Source: Trema orientale (Eukaryota > Streptophyta > Magnoliopsida > Rosales > Cannabaceae). Taken from it: 64,000 nt of DNA. The position numbers were made by a program, and so were the translations under genes. Location of the stretch: contig JXTC01000106.1 of the NCBI GenBank assembly GCA_002914845.1, forward strand, positions 809,494 to 873,493, read 5' to 3'. Positions 49,501 through 64,000 of this stretch are shown here, in pieces. The notes below the pieces were generated by a model. It was not told where the DNA came from. It worked only from the letters and a program-made list of their open reading frames with translations, and did no database searches. Numbering within the stretch: the first letter of the stretch is position 1; the number at the start of each line of letters is the position of its first letter.

Positions 49501-52500
49501 ACCATCTTGCGCCATCCGTTGCCGTCAACTACCTTGCGTCTCACAATCTCGATCCGTGAGTCCACAATTCATCGTTTTGTAGAAAAGATTTTTACATCAA
49601 CGCCCCTAGAACGGGTAATATTTTTCTACATTGGTACTTTGTCTTATAGTTTTATTAGTTGGAGAATTGATTGATATGTGTTTTGATCCATGCTAATTTA
49701 TTAAAGACGAATTTTCAAAACTCTAATTATTACCAACAATACTACCATGACCATGATGTTGCCACTGCATATACCTATGAGCCATATTCTCCTTACCAAT
49801 ACCGTCAACAACCTAAAGAAGTTCCTCAATATAATGGTTGCCCACGTCCACACATTTTTTTGGAATGGATGAGTTGTTTGGAAGACTTTTTTGAATGGCA
49901 TGATTTTGATAATGAAAGATGTATTCGTTTTACTGGTTGGACATTGGTTGGTTCTGCTAAGTCTTATTGGCATAAAATGTTACAGGCCTTTAACCGCTTA
50001 AATCATAAGCCTTTGTGGTTTGAAATTAAAGAAAAATTAGAAGAAAAATTTCTCACACCCTATTATCGAAGACAAAGGTTCCCTACCTTAGTTAACTCTG
50101 TTCCCTTAGGACAGGTAACATCTCACGTTACTCAATCTCATGTTCACTCTGTCATCCAACTTAGTGTTTGCCATGTTACATATGCTCCAACTCATTATGG
50201 CCAACCTGAGTTTGTTCCAAATTATAAATCTCAGATTGACAAAAATTTAGCCGACATTAGAGCCCAATTGGACCACATAATCCTACGTTATCAAGGCATG
50301 AAAACTAGAACATGTGATATACAACCCCCTAACCATGATGAGTCTCTTATAAAACAACATTCCACCATAGCTGAGTCCATCATAACTGTTTCACCTAGTG
50401 ATTCTATTCCTTTACCTGTTGTTCTAAGTCAACCTATACATCAACCTCAACATCAAATTCCAAAACTTGGATCAAATACATGTTTGTTTGATTATCTTTC
50501 TAATATGACTATTGGACTGGCTTTCAATGTGAGGGAATTTTTTGAGAAGCAAGGTGTTCAAACGCATACTGTGATCCAGAGAGAATGGGACAAGTGTGAC
50601 AAGTCTAGATCCTACATCGTCATTATGCATCAAGACTTGCGCTTGCTGATTTTCTTCTGCTTCAAATTACTTATTTATGATGTATATACGTTTTAACTCG
50701 CCGGAGTCGAGTTCTCGAACCCCGGGAGATTGATGAAGAATAGGAAAGGAATATTTTAGGAATATTATAATTATTATTATTAAATTATATTTTATTTAAT
50801 TATTAGGTTTATTTTAATTTTGATTAACTAGTTTTAAGTTTCCCGTTTCTATCAGTTTTTAGAATATGTCTAGTTTCCTAATTGTGTCTAATTGCCTATT
50901 TATAAATAGGCTTAGCTGTATAATTGTTTTTCAAATTATGAGATTATGAATAAATATTGAGTGATTATTGAGTTTTCTCCTCTACGGTTCTTCTTCTCTT
51001 TGAGTTTTTATCTTGATTCTCTATTGCTTTTCTACCAATTCATCTAATTCTGCCTAAATTTTATCACCCCTTGCTCTTCTACCTATTCTCTTTCTAAATT
51101 CTCATCTTACCCTACATCAATAATTCTATGAGGTCTGATTTCATTACAGCTGGAGGATGTGCATTACCACATAGAGAAGTACTTCGAAAGATTTCGCAAT
51201 CTCTTGGGACCTGGAAATCGAAGATATATCCAGACTCTGATGGTCATATGTCGGGCTTTCCTCCAAACTCTGTGCAATAAGGAGGATGCTAGTTTTGTGG
51301 ATTCATGCCAACATAATGCTAAGGCATCTGAAGCAAATTTGGCCTCTTATTCCTCGATGGCCATTAATGAATTTTTATTTTCTCTTAACATAGATAATAT
51401 CAATTTGATCAAGTTGCGTCAGTATTTAAACGAAAGCAACATCATGCACAAGGTTAATCCTTCTTATTGTCACTTTCCTTTTACCTTGTGCTACATTATT
51501 ATTCTTTCCCGCTCTTTCTGTTTCTTTTGGATTTTCATGTACTCAGTTTCCAGGTCAGTGCGTATGGAGATCAAGTAGTTAGCTTGCAGAAAAGTTTGGC
51601 ATCTAAAGGAACTGTAGAGTGTGGTGAAGATGCAAGCACTTTGTCAAATTTCCGGGCATTAGCTGATATGTTGCTCTCTCTGACAAACAAGGATGGTGAT
51701 GGAAGAATTATCATATCAAGGACAAGGCCAGCATGCACAGAGCAACGAGGAGGGTACTTAAAATATGTTATGCTGACCGGGGAAAAGATTTTCTCTGAGG
51801 TTTGCCAAAAGTTGCATGATATAACATGCCTGGATTTCAACAGATTACATTTTGGTCTTGACTGTGAACAACCCTGAATTTATGTAGATATTGGATGAAG
51901 CACATGCTGTGGTTCTGGCCGGGGGAACTCTGCAACCTATAGAAGAAACAAGGGAGCGACTTTTTCCATGGCTATTGCCGAAGCAGTTGCATTTTTTCTC
52001 ATGTAGTCACATTGTCCCTCCAGAGAGCATTTTACCAGTTACAGTTTCCCATGGTCCTTCTGGTCAGTCTTTTGATTTTAGCTACAGCTCCAGAAGCTCG
52101 ACAAAAATGGTGAGTATAGGCACCATATCTTTAATTGTCTTGTTTAAACATATTCCTTTCCTTGTTTTTAGTCAGACTTCCTACTAATTTGAAGTAATAT
52201 ACTGCAACTGTCCTCTTTTTTAAACAATAAAAAATAAAGGTTCATGGAATACAAAGGTTCAAGTTCACTTGATAGACTGTATTATTAGCCAAGTCTACAT
52301 TCTTTCTTCTTTTATCTTAGTAGATGACATGAGACTCTCACGTTGATGGGCATGAATTTACAGATACAGGAGCTTGGGCTTTTGCTTTGCAATTTGACAG
52401 TGGCAGTTCCTGAAGGAATCGTTTTGTTCTTCTCCTCATTTGATTATGAAGGACTGGTTTACGATGCCTGGAAGGCTTCAGGCATCCTTGAGCGGATTTT

Positions 52501-53739
52501 GAAGAAGAAGCGTGTATTTAGAGAACCTAGAAAAAATACAGATGTTGAATGTGTTCTCAAGGAATACAAGGAAACAATTGATAAATTATCAGCTGGAGGT
52601 CTGAAAGATAATCCAGCTCAAACAGGTGCAATCCTTTCTGCTGTAGTTGGTGGTAAGATATCAGAAGGTATCAACTTAAGTGATGGCATGGGCCGATGTA
52701 TAGTCATGGTTGGACTACCCTACCCTAGCCCATCGGACTTCGAGTTGATGGAGAGGGTGAAGTTTATTGAAGGACTAGGAAATCCAAACCCCATGAAAAC
52801 TTCAAATCTTTCGGTCAATGATGAAATCAACAATGGTGGAGATGCAAAGGCCGGGTTTGACGTCCTCAGAAGTTGCAGGCACAGAGGGAAAGAGTACTAT
52901 GAAAATCTTTGCATGAAAGCTGTAAATCAGTCAATTGGTACGTGCTCTGCTAACCACTTTATGTCAACTTTTAAGGACTAGAAACTTTAACAAAAGAAAA
53001 TCAGAATAGAACCAGGAATCCTTTTGGGATTGGACTTGCCTCTTCTCCGTCTATTGAAAAACATCCTTCATTAGGTATCCAAAATAGCCTGACGTCAATG
53101 ACCTGTAATTAGGCCAATATGTGACGAAAATCATCTCCTGATCAAATTCCCTGAGTTTTGACGTGTCTACTGTGTGCCATGCATGGTTTCTTAAGAGCCA
53201 AACTTGTAACCTGTTGAACTGATTCTATATCAATTGATTACTAACCAATAAACTTCCGAAGACTATACTAGTTAGAAGTGAGAATCAAGAATTAACTTTT
53301 TGGTCATACATTGGTCACCTAGAGTTATAAATATGTTGTAGGGAAATTACGTAGTGTGTTTTGGAAAATGGAATGTCTAGCATGGAGTTATATGAGGGTT
53401 TATTTACCAAAGCACATTATCAAAAGGGTCTATTATGTAACCGAAAAAAAAAAAAAAAACTATTGTAGGCGTTGTATTAACATTATATCATCTTGACATT
53501 TTTTTTCTCTCTCATCTGTTTCAGGTAGAGCAATTCGGCACATAAATGATTATGCAGCCATTTTGTTAGTTGATACACGGTATGCATACACCTCCGATTC
53601 CTCAAAAGGGAGCTTTTCGCACCCAACTAGCAAGCTCCCTGAATGGATAAAGGGTCGTCTAGTTTCAACAGATAATTACGGTGACGTCCATCGGATGCTT
53701 CATCAATTCTTCAAACATAACAAAAATAGAGGGTTTTAG
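46566..53739 (+). CDS. CHL1: DDX11/CHL1-type Fe-S DNA helicase
   Basis: Nine exons in phase, 928 residues: 46566-46710, 46996-47634, 47706-47794, 48312-48665, 51150-51452, 51554-51799, 51888-52109, 52364-52937 and 53525-53739. Motifs: Walker A SPTGTGKT (to residue 53), an acidic insertion (about 80-170), [10 protein letters not shown], Fe-S cysteines at 258, 276, 308 and 345, DEAH at 388-391 ([13 protein letters not shown]), [25 protein letters not shown] and QSIGRAIRH (855-863). This set places it in the XPD-like superfamily 2 helicases, ChlR1/DDX11 branch. Family members unwind 5'-3' and support sister-chromatid cohesion and replication-fork stability in the nucleus. The start [10 protein letters not shown] is the first ATG; a second ATG three codons later is possible. 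Intron 4 is long because it holds an LTR element (48923-51119). A (CT)n run lies in the leader at 46498-46512. Confidence 0.95.
48923..49311 (+). repeat. 5' LTR of the TR-GAG element
   Basis: Includes a likely promoter TATAAATAGG at about 49092-49101 and an AATAAA at about 49139. Both could affect CHL1 transcripts because the element is in sense orientation. Confidence 0.93.
49314..49326 (+). promoter_or_regulatory. Primer binding site (tRNA-iMet type)
   Basis: TGGTATCCGAGCC lies 2 bp after the LTR. The common initiator-Met site is TGGTATCAGAGCC; one base differs. Confidence 0.85.
49671..50696 (+). CDS. Gag-like frame of the TR-GAG element
   Basis: Open frame of 341 codons with Ty3-type Gag features: a Tyr/Gln-rich start, then [17 protein letters not shown] and [20 protein letters not shown], then [13 protein letters not shown] Gln/Pro-rich stretch follows near residues 225-260. 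No ATG occurs before 49869 in this frame, so the N-terminal part is either reached by another start or the true start codon is lost. No zinc knuckle (CCHC) is visible. Gag would form particles with a partner element's enzymes. Confidence 0.8.
   Translation: MICVLIHANLLKTNFQNSNYYQQYYHDHDVATAYTYEPYSPYQYRQQPKEVPQYNGCPRPHIFLEWMSCLEDFFEWHDFDNERCIRFTGWTLVGSAKSYWHKMLQAFNRLNHKPLWFEIKEKLEEKFLTPYYRRQRFPTLVNSVPLGQVTSHVTQSHVHSVIQLSVCHVTYAPTHYGQPEFVPNYKSQIDKNLADIRAQLDHIILRYQGMKTRTCDIQPPNHDESLIKQHSTIAESIITVSPSDSIPLPVVLSQPIHQPQHQIPKLGSNTCLFDYLSNMTIGLAFNVREFFEKQGVQTHTVIQREWDKCDKSRSYIVIMHQDLRLLIFFCFKLLIYDVYTF
50731..51119 (+). repeat. 3' LTR of the TR-GAG element
   Basis: Same length as the 5' LTR and about 95% identical by hand alignment; most differences are transitions. 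Followed directly by the ATAAT duplication and, 25 bp later, by the CHL1 exon 5 acceptor. Confidence 0.93.
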
Positions 53740-55463
53740 TGAACCCGCGTTAATAAAACAGATAAACGGAAACAGAATGGAGAAAAAGAATTTATACAAA
53801 ACTACAACATAGGATAATTCCATATAGTTTCCAAGTTAGTTATATTGTTGTGAACTATCTGTAAAAAATGGCCTTTTTGAATTAACTCTTGGCTGCATGT
53901 TAGATGTTTGACTTACTGGTATATATGGTCTAACACCAATAGTTAGCGAGGTGACTTAAGTATTGGTTTTCTTAAAAAAAGTCAAGTGTTTTACCAGCTA
54001 AATGAATAAAAATTCCAAATCTTAGTTTTGAGTAATTGAGTCTCTTAAAGCCAGTCTAAAGGCACAATTTGAGAGTGGTATCCAATCTCTCTAATCACCT
54101 ATACAGTCGTTGATTCTGCAATTACGTGGGAGGTCAAACAATTGTCCTATTTGATTTGGGGCTAGACATTGGCCTGTTGTTTGGATGTTTCCAAGGCCAA
54201 AGGCTGCCCCTATAATTATGCTTATGAATGATGAAGCCTAACATGGGGAATTGAAGTCACTATCTGGTCCCATCAGCTTCTCAAAGAGGCAAAACATTAT
54301 TTGCCATATCTCTGAAAACTGTAATTGACTTTTATTTTCATGTAAAATTACATTTGAGTCGTTCAGAAGCTTTTAACCCAGCAACCGTTTGAAAGTGACT
54401 TTAATGTTCAGAAATCTAATTGGGCCTTATCATGCCAATCAACAAGCACTAGACTCTATTACCTACCTCTTCCCACATTAGGGACCATGCAGTTAATTCT
54501 TATAAATGCACCATGCTGTTGACATCTGATGTTGACCTTATACTTCCATGTGGCTTACTTGATTGCTTTGACAGCTGCCTGGATTTTTTCTTAGTTCACA
54601 TAACAGATGAAAAGTAGTAACCAAGATAGAAGGTGCTTAATTAGTTTAACCCTTTCTATAGACCTTAACATAGTTGGTGCTTAATTAGTTTAACCCTTTC
54701 TATAGACCTTAACATAGTTGGATAATGTTTTAGTGTCTTGGAATCCTGTTCCTCATGACAATTGTAGGACAGACCTCTTTAACAAGGTACTAAGACCATT
54801 GGCTTTTGGGTCCCACAGTTCAGGAAAATGAGTAACAAAATATAAGTTCTTGTTGAACACAAAGGTGACTATAATATGCTTTCTCAAACGCACCACCACT
54901 ACCTTTAAACCAAATATTATAACCTTGTACTTTATCTTTGCATCTTAATCAATGCCTCTGCACTTTATACAACAACTAGTCAAAAAACAAATCATCTATG
55001 ATTATTTGGTTCCAGGGTCCTCATTCTCAATAATCTCTTCTTAAATGTCTTTTGCACGAGCAGAATATAATCTGAACTTATCTCTCTTTTTACATTCACT
55101 GCTTTGCGGACATATTGAATAACACCTTAAAGGCAAGGCCTTATCATCTCACAATCAACCGCCCTTACCAGTTTGAGAGTCTGAGACTAGAGAGCAAGAG
55201 TGAGCAAAAACTATAGTGAGGACAAAAAGAAAGGAAAGTGAGGCCAAAATAGAAGAAAATTCACTCTTTATCTTTAGCTTTAATTGCCTTTGTCTCCGGG
55301 TAAGCTGAAGAAGCTTGAACTGTCTCAATCTTTCTTTTCTGTACATTAAAAACGACACCAAGATAAGAAACAAAAGAAGATAAACAGATTGGAGCTGTGT
55401 CTGTTCTTGAAGATTGAAGGAGCGAAAGAAATAAGCCTTAGCTATCAAAAACCAAATCCACAA
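53740..55463. other. Intergenic DNA after CHL1 and leader of the next gene
   Basis: Contains the CHL1 3' untranslated region, a perfect 44-bp tandem duplication (54632-54719) and, from roughly 55150, the probable leader of the Avr9/Cf-9-like gene. No further gene was recognised. Confidence 0.5.
54632..54719. repeat. Perfect tandem duplication, 2 x 44 bp
   Basis: GGTGCTTAATTAGTTTAACC...AACATAGTT occurs twice head to tail without a mismatch, so it is a recent event (or a sequencing/assembly slip). Confidence 0.95.
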
Positions 55464-56111
55464 ATGCTGTTAGAAGAAACCATTCATAAAAGCAAAAGCT
55501 TTGTTAAGAAAACCATTCAAAACTTCAAGTCCTTCTTCTTTGGAGGTTATCAGAAGCTACCCAAGTCTTTTTCCTTCAACACCTTCCCTTGTGGAAGCAG
55601 CAAGCTGAAAAACTGTAAGACAGATAAAATCTACACTGATTTTTATGAGGAGTGGGACTCTCAGCCAGATGAGATAAGCACGAAGGATAATAAGGCCGCA
55701 GTCACATTAGAAGAGCAAATGAAGGAAGAAGAGAATGCATCTAGTGTAAGCTTCACTAAGATTTCACCTAAGAGTCCTGTGAAGACCAAACGAGAAGTGG
55801 GATTGAAGGAGAAGAAGAAGATTGGAAGTTCCCTTCTTGGGAAAGGAAAAGAGTCGAATTCGAAGAAAGCAAATGTGGGGGGACATGTTTTGGCTCAGAA
55901 GATGAAGGAATTGGAGATGGTAGATGCAGGGGATATGGAACAAGCTTTGGATATAGAAGAGGCACTGCACTACTATTCCCGCCTTAAGAGCCCGGTTTAC
56001 CTTGACATTGTTGACAAGTTCTTCCTGGATATGTACTCAGACTTCTCTCTCCCACAGGCCTCTGCCAAGATCACCAGTTCGAAGCGGAGACTCGGCTCGT
56101 TTAGGTTGTAG
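55464..56111 (+). CDS. Avr9/Cf-9 rapidly elicited-like protein
   Basis: Single exon, 215 residues, from the ATG at 55464 to TAG at 56111; the frame stays open upstream but has no earlier ATG. The N-terminus has a conserved KTIQNFKSFFFGGYQKLPKS block. The middle is charged and Lys/Ser/Glu-rich (probably disordered). The C-terminus has EEALHYYSRLKSPVYLDIVD followed by KFFLDMYSDF. These blocks match my memory of a small plant family annotated 'Avr9/Cf-9 rapidly elicited protein' (Arabidopsis At3g16330, At1g52140). Members were found as transcripts induced during Cf-9-mediated defence; their molecular role is unknown. No signal peptide or membrane segment is seen. Confidence 0.85.
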   Translation: MLLEETIHKSKSFVKKTIQNFKSFFFGGYQKLPKSFSFNTFPCGSSKLKNCKTDKIYTDFYEEWDSQPDEISTKDNKAAVTLEEQMKEEENASSVSFTKISPKSPVKTKREVGLKEKKKIGSSLLGKGKESNSKKANVGGHVLAQKMKELEMVDAGDMEQALDIEEALHYYSRLKSPVYLDIVDKFFLDMYSDFSLPQASAKITSSKRRLGSFRL

Positions 56112-56654
56112 ATGGCCATGTTTGTAAGTTAGTCTTCCCTTGTGTACATGGATCTGTTTTGTTGTCCCATTTATTTTTTTTCATTCTTCCCTCCACTTTG
56201 TGTGTAAGTTGTGTGATTTTTGTTCTCACATTCCGTGTTTGTTGGCCCTTCTTTCTTAAGCTTGATTTCTTTGTGCTTGAACCAGTCCTGTCCCCATTGG
56301 AAATAATAAAAAATCTCCGAGGAATTTGCAGTTTGTCCCACCTCTTTGCCGAGAACCAAATTTCTCTGTTACTTAAAATGATTTTCTTTCAATGTAGATA
56401 CTTTGATGTAGCATATATTTCCATAGTCTGGTAATAAAATTGAGCCCCTACTTCGCCTCAGAAAAAGAAAAATGAGTCTCTACTTTTTTATCCAACTTCC
56501 TCAACCCTCGCTCACTCAGCATTAAGGTCAATCTGATAGTAATAACTCCAAATCTACACACCCTTGTGGCTAGACAAATATTTTTCTGGAACACTATACA
56601 TAAGCAGATTATTAAGCTCAGATCGGAGTGTCATAACTATCAACTCCATAGAAA

Positions 56655-56759
56655 GATCAGTAACATTTACTGTGTTTGGTTTTACCAAGTATCACCAATG
56701 CTTAAGAGGATCAGTAACATTTATAATGTTCGATTGAACTATTACCAATGTTTAAGAGG
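56655..56759. repeat. Two-unit tandem repeat, about 52 bp each
   Basis: Units start GATCAGTAACATTTA and end CCAATG(C/T)TTAAGAG, diverged in the middle. Located between the Avr9/Cf-9-like gene and the peroxidase 3' end. Confidence 0.8.
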
Positions 56760-56879
56760 TCTCCAGTAGCTATAGCTATGAATAAGGTGAAAAAAAAGTC
56801 AATTCAATGTATATATTACACTTCTAACTACGTAAGAGACTGCTACAATTATTTATAGTCCTCAATTGTGTGCTCTCCA

Positions 56880-58794
<1,915 letters not shown>

Positions 58795-61053
58795 GTTTGG
58801 AAGACTGAAGAAAATGGGTCGATTTACTCTCTGGTTTCTGGTTTATGGTTCTTCTTTTAGGCTTTTTGGGTCTTTGAATTTGGATTCTGGGTTTTGGGGT
58901 TTTGTGTTTTTTGGTTAAGTTTGGATTGAGCTTGGGGAAGGAGGTTTATGAAAGAAGAGGATGGCGGGAAAGGCCGTGGGAAAATTACGGAAAAGCCACT
59001 CTGATTTATGGCAGGTGAAGTAATCCGTTAAAGCAGTTGGACTTGGATCCTTAAGAAAATTTATGGGTGGGGCCCAGTAAATATTTGTGTTTTTATTCAT
59101 TCTGGAATGATCGGAGCCGTTGGCTTAGGGATTAGTCAATGGACAAGTTGATCCTCTGATCTTTCTGGATTAGGGTTGATTTCATTTTTAGCCTATAAAT
59201 TGTTGGACGCGTCATAATTTTAGCCCCTAAACTATGAAATGTAGCACTCTTAGCACCAAAAAATTCAGTATGTTCTAGTTTGGCCCTTTGGTCTCCCAAT
59301 TTTCAAAATACGCACCCAAAAGTTCATGCAACCAAGAGGGCAAGAAACTTCCTCCCAATTTTGAAATGAAATTTGAAGATGGTTGGACCAAAATTGGAAT
59401 AAAATTGAAAATTCGAAGGCCAATTTTGTAACACTCCAAGTCCCACATCGGGTATACTTTGGAAAGAATATGAGTATTTAAGTGATGGTCTATGAGTTCA
59501 AAAGTACCTTCAAGCTAGTATTTTTGGGAAAGGCCCAGTGGTGTTACATTTGGTAGCGGGATTATATGTGGGCTATTGATCGTAGTGAATGTGGACCCCG
59601 CCCATAGGGGTTATATGTGGGCTATTGAATGTGGATCCTCTAACGAGGACAGGTATGCTCTGGGAAATCGTGGTGAATATGGATATGGGTATTTAAATGA
59701 TGGTCTATGAGCCCAAAAGTACCTTCAAGCTATCACTTTTGGGTGAGGCCCAGTGGTGTTATAAATTTTTCATACAAATTTTGTTATAAATAAGGGTTCT
59801 TTTGGAAAATTTCTAATGGTCCATTTTGCTTCAAGTTATCACTTTTAAGTGAGGCAAAGTGGTGTTACAAACTTTTCATACAAATTTTGTTGTAAATAAA
59901 GGTTCAATTGGAAAATTTCCAATGGTCCATTTTGCTTAATTTTCCTTTCGGATAATAGTAAAAGAAGAAAAGAAAAGTAGATTAAACCAAAAAATAAATA
60001 GATTGTTTGATTTAAACAGTATTTTCTCCGTTGTTCAAGTATGAAAACGAGTTGTTTGTCATTTATATACTAAACTATATGTCGCTTACGATTAACATGT
60101 GACATATGCCAAAAGGGATAGATATTCTGCTATGTAAAGATTATCGACGTTGAATGGAATAACGTCTATTGTCGTTTTAAAAATTCACTATCGGATTCAA
60201 ATTTACAAAAGATGCGTACTATTTCTTCTAAAAGCTTACTCACGTTTAAAACCAAAAGCAACATAAGTGACCACTATATTTCAATTTTGAAGTCCTTGTT
60301 GTTTTCAGAACAAAACTCTGCTTCATTTAGTTCTAGACTGCAGGCATAATTGATATTCTGCTAAAAACTAACTTGACTTGCCCCACCTTGACGAGTCCTT
60401 TGATTTGCTTACTAAGCCCTAGCTTACTCGAAAGAAAATGGATTTCAATTGAATTCCTCCTTGCCTGGTAAAATTATTACAGCTTGAAAGGCTTGAAAAA
60501 AAAAAAGAAAAGAAAAAGAAATTGCCCTAAACAATGTCATGTTGCTTGTCATCTAAATTTTGCTCGTAGTCAACAGTGGGACAAAATGGTAATTCCAACT
60601 TGCATAATTTCTAATTATTTTCTATCATAAGAGTCTCACCAACACAAAGCTGTTGAATAATGAAAGAGAGAAATTATAAGCAACATGAAAGCATTGTATG
60701 GTATATCCTGATATAGAAGAAATACATGATTTCCCATCAATTGACCAATTCCACATGAAAAAGAAAAACTTTTCAGTCCAACTGCTGTTCAACAATCAAA
60801 TTACAATGATGCAGAGCTATACAAAAGCATGCCTTCTGGCATTGGTGGTAATCCCCCATGAAATGGCTACTAAGAAATGATAACCAAACTTCACTGCCGA
60901 AAAATTCCAGTCCCTTATGAGCTAGTAGAGATTCTCAACGAATAAAGCACCAACAAATTATGACATGATGTGCTATTCTCGTGCCGACTTTTGATATATT
61001 ATTCTTAAGCAGCACCATGTAGATCTGAACAGAATCCAAACTTCTATATGAAA
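58795..61053. other. Intergenic DNA between peroxidase and kinesin
   Basis: Peroxidase promoter DNA (58795 to about 59100), then a TRIM-like repeat (59427-59930), then AT-rich DNA up to the kinesin 3' end. No gene was recognised. Confidence 0.5.
59427..59930. mobile_element. TRIM-like repeat with tandemly related segments
   Basis: A 122-bp unit (59427-59548) runs from TGTAACACTCCAAGTCCCAC to GCCCAGTGGTGTTACA, so it has TG...CA ends and an 8-bp inverted repeat TGTAACAC. TTTGGTAGCGGGATT follows, weakly like a primer binding site. Related 3' parts recur at about 59675-59764 and 59825-59873. A CATACAAATTTTGTT block is duplicated at 59770 and 59878. It may be a degraded TRIM with more than one LTR remnant; no target duplication was found. 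Confidence 0.5.
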
Positions 61054-63698
<2,645 letters not shown>

Positions 63699-64000
63699 CT
63701 GCACAACAGTGAGATAAGATTAAAAAGCTAAAGGCTGAAGCACTAAATCAATTAAGACTTAAAGATCTGTATATCGCCAGAAGATTAGAGAAACATACAA
63801 AGCAATGGATTTGGTAGTTATAAGAAATAGGATTTGAATGTTGTCAATGAAAACAGTAGAAGAAGGTACAGTATTTCTATTAGTTCCAAGCTCAGACTTC
63901 AATTTCATCACCTTGTCAGTTGTCACATAATTTATTTGAGTTGGCCATGGGAAGACAGGAAAATGAGAAACAGTATCCTTGCAAAATCTGCCAGTATGTG

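Larger units (their letters stand above)
48923..51119 (+). mobile_element. TR-GAG-type non-autonomous LTR element, 2197 bp
   Basis: Two LTRs of 389 bp each (48923-49311 and 50731-51119) begin TGAT(A/G)AAGAATAGG and end CCCTA(T/C)ATCA. Exact 5-bp duplications ATAAT lie at 48918-48922 and 51120-51124. A primer binding site follows the first LTR, and a purine-rich tract (GGGAGAT) precedes the second. The inside holds one gag-like frame and no protease, reverse transcriptase or integrase. This is the plan of TR-GAG elements, which rely on a partner's enzymes. It sits in CHL1 intron 4 in the sense direction. The LTRs differ at about 18 of 389 positions by hand alignment. Confidence 0.95.

Noticed and set aside
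63700..64000. Further kinesin exon at the right edge
   Set aside because: No frame with kinesin-13 resemblance and splice sites in phase could be found; the next upstream exon probably lies beyond the window.

Overview
The window is nuclear DNA from a flowering plant, most likely a core eudicot. It is AT-rich, its genes have many short GT-AG introns, and its gene families (class III peroxidase, KIN-13 kinesin, Avr9/Cf-9-type protein) and repeats (MULE, Ty3 elements, MITEs) are those of plants. I cannot name the species. No rRNA, tRNA or CRISPR locus was seen.

Left part (1-29 kb): silenced, nested transposable elements. A decayed transposon gene of the plant 'gypsy-type transposon' family (left part 1240-2352, right part 9593-10920) is split by a 7.24 kb Mutator-like element (2353-9592). 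The MULE has 82-bp terminal inverted repeats and an 8-bp target duplication with one mismatch. It carries a Ulp1-like protease gene and a MuDR-type transposase gene facing each other, with a tandem array and a long hairpin between them. Both genes are broken. To the right lie a 2.9 kb solo LTR (11520-14436), Ty3/Tat-type pol remains (15.7-19.3 kb), a noncoding retroelement region with a 0.55 kb tandem duplication, a rearranged second copy of the first LTR (23.1-24.7 kb), a minus-strand gag/LTR remnant (24.7-26.2 kb) and another solo LTR (26644-28762).

Right part (30-64 kb): ordinary host genes. In order they are a PXA-PX-nexin C sorting-nexin-like gene (+, 30416-36739), ribosomal protein eL37 (-, 38693-39629), the Fe-S DNA helicase DDX11/CHL1 (+, 46566-53739), a small Avr9/Cf-9 rapidly-elicited-like protein (+, 55464-56111), a class III peroxidase like PER48 (-, 56880-58794) and a kinesin-13 (-, 61054 to beyond the right edge). 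Exon models were built by joining reading frames at splice sites that keep phase.

The 39.7-46.5 kb gap is full of MITEs and foldbacks. It also holds a partial upstream copy of the CHL1 promoter and first exon. CHL1 intron 4 contains a complete 2197-bp non-autonomous LTR element: two 389-bp LTRs, a primer binding site, one gag-like frame and an exact ATAAT target duplication, which fits the TR-GAG class.

I did not find a clearly new biochemical system. The most informative structures are the nested MULE with its dead Ulp1 gene and internal hairpin, the TR-GAG inside CHL1, the duplicated CHL1 promoter/exon 1, and the LTR pair that differs by an internal inversion.
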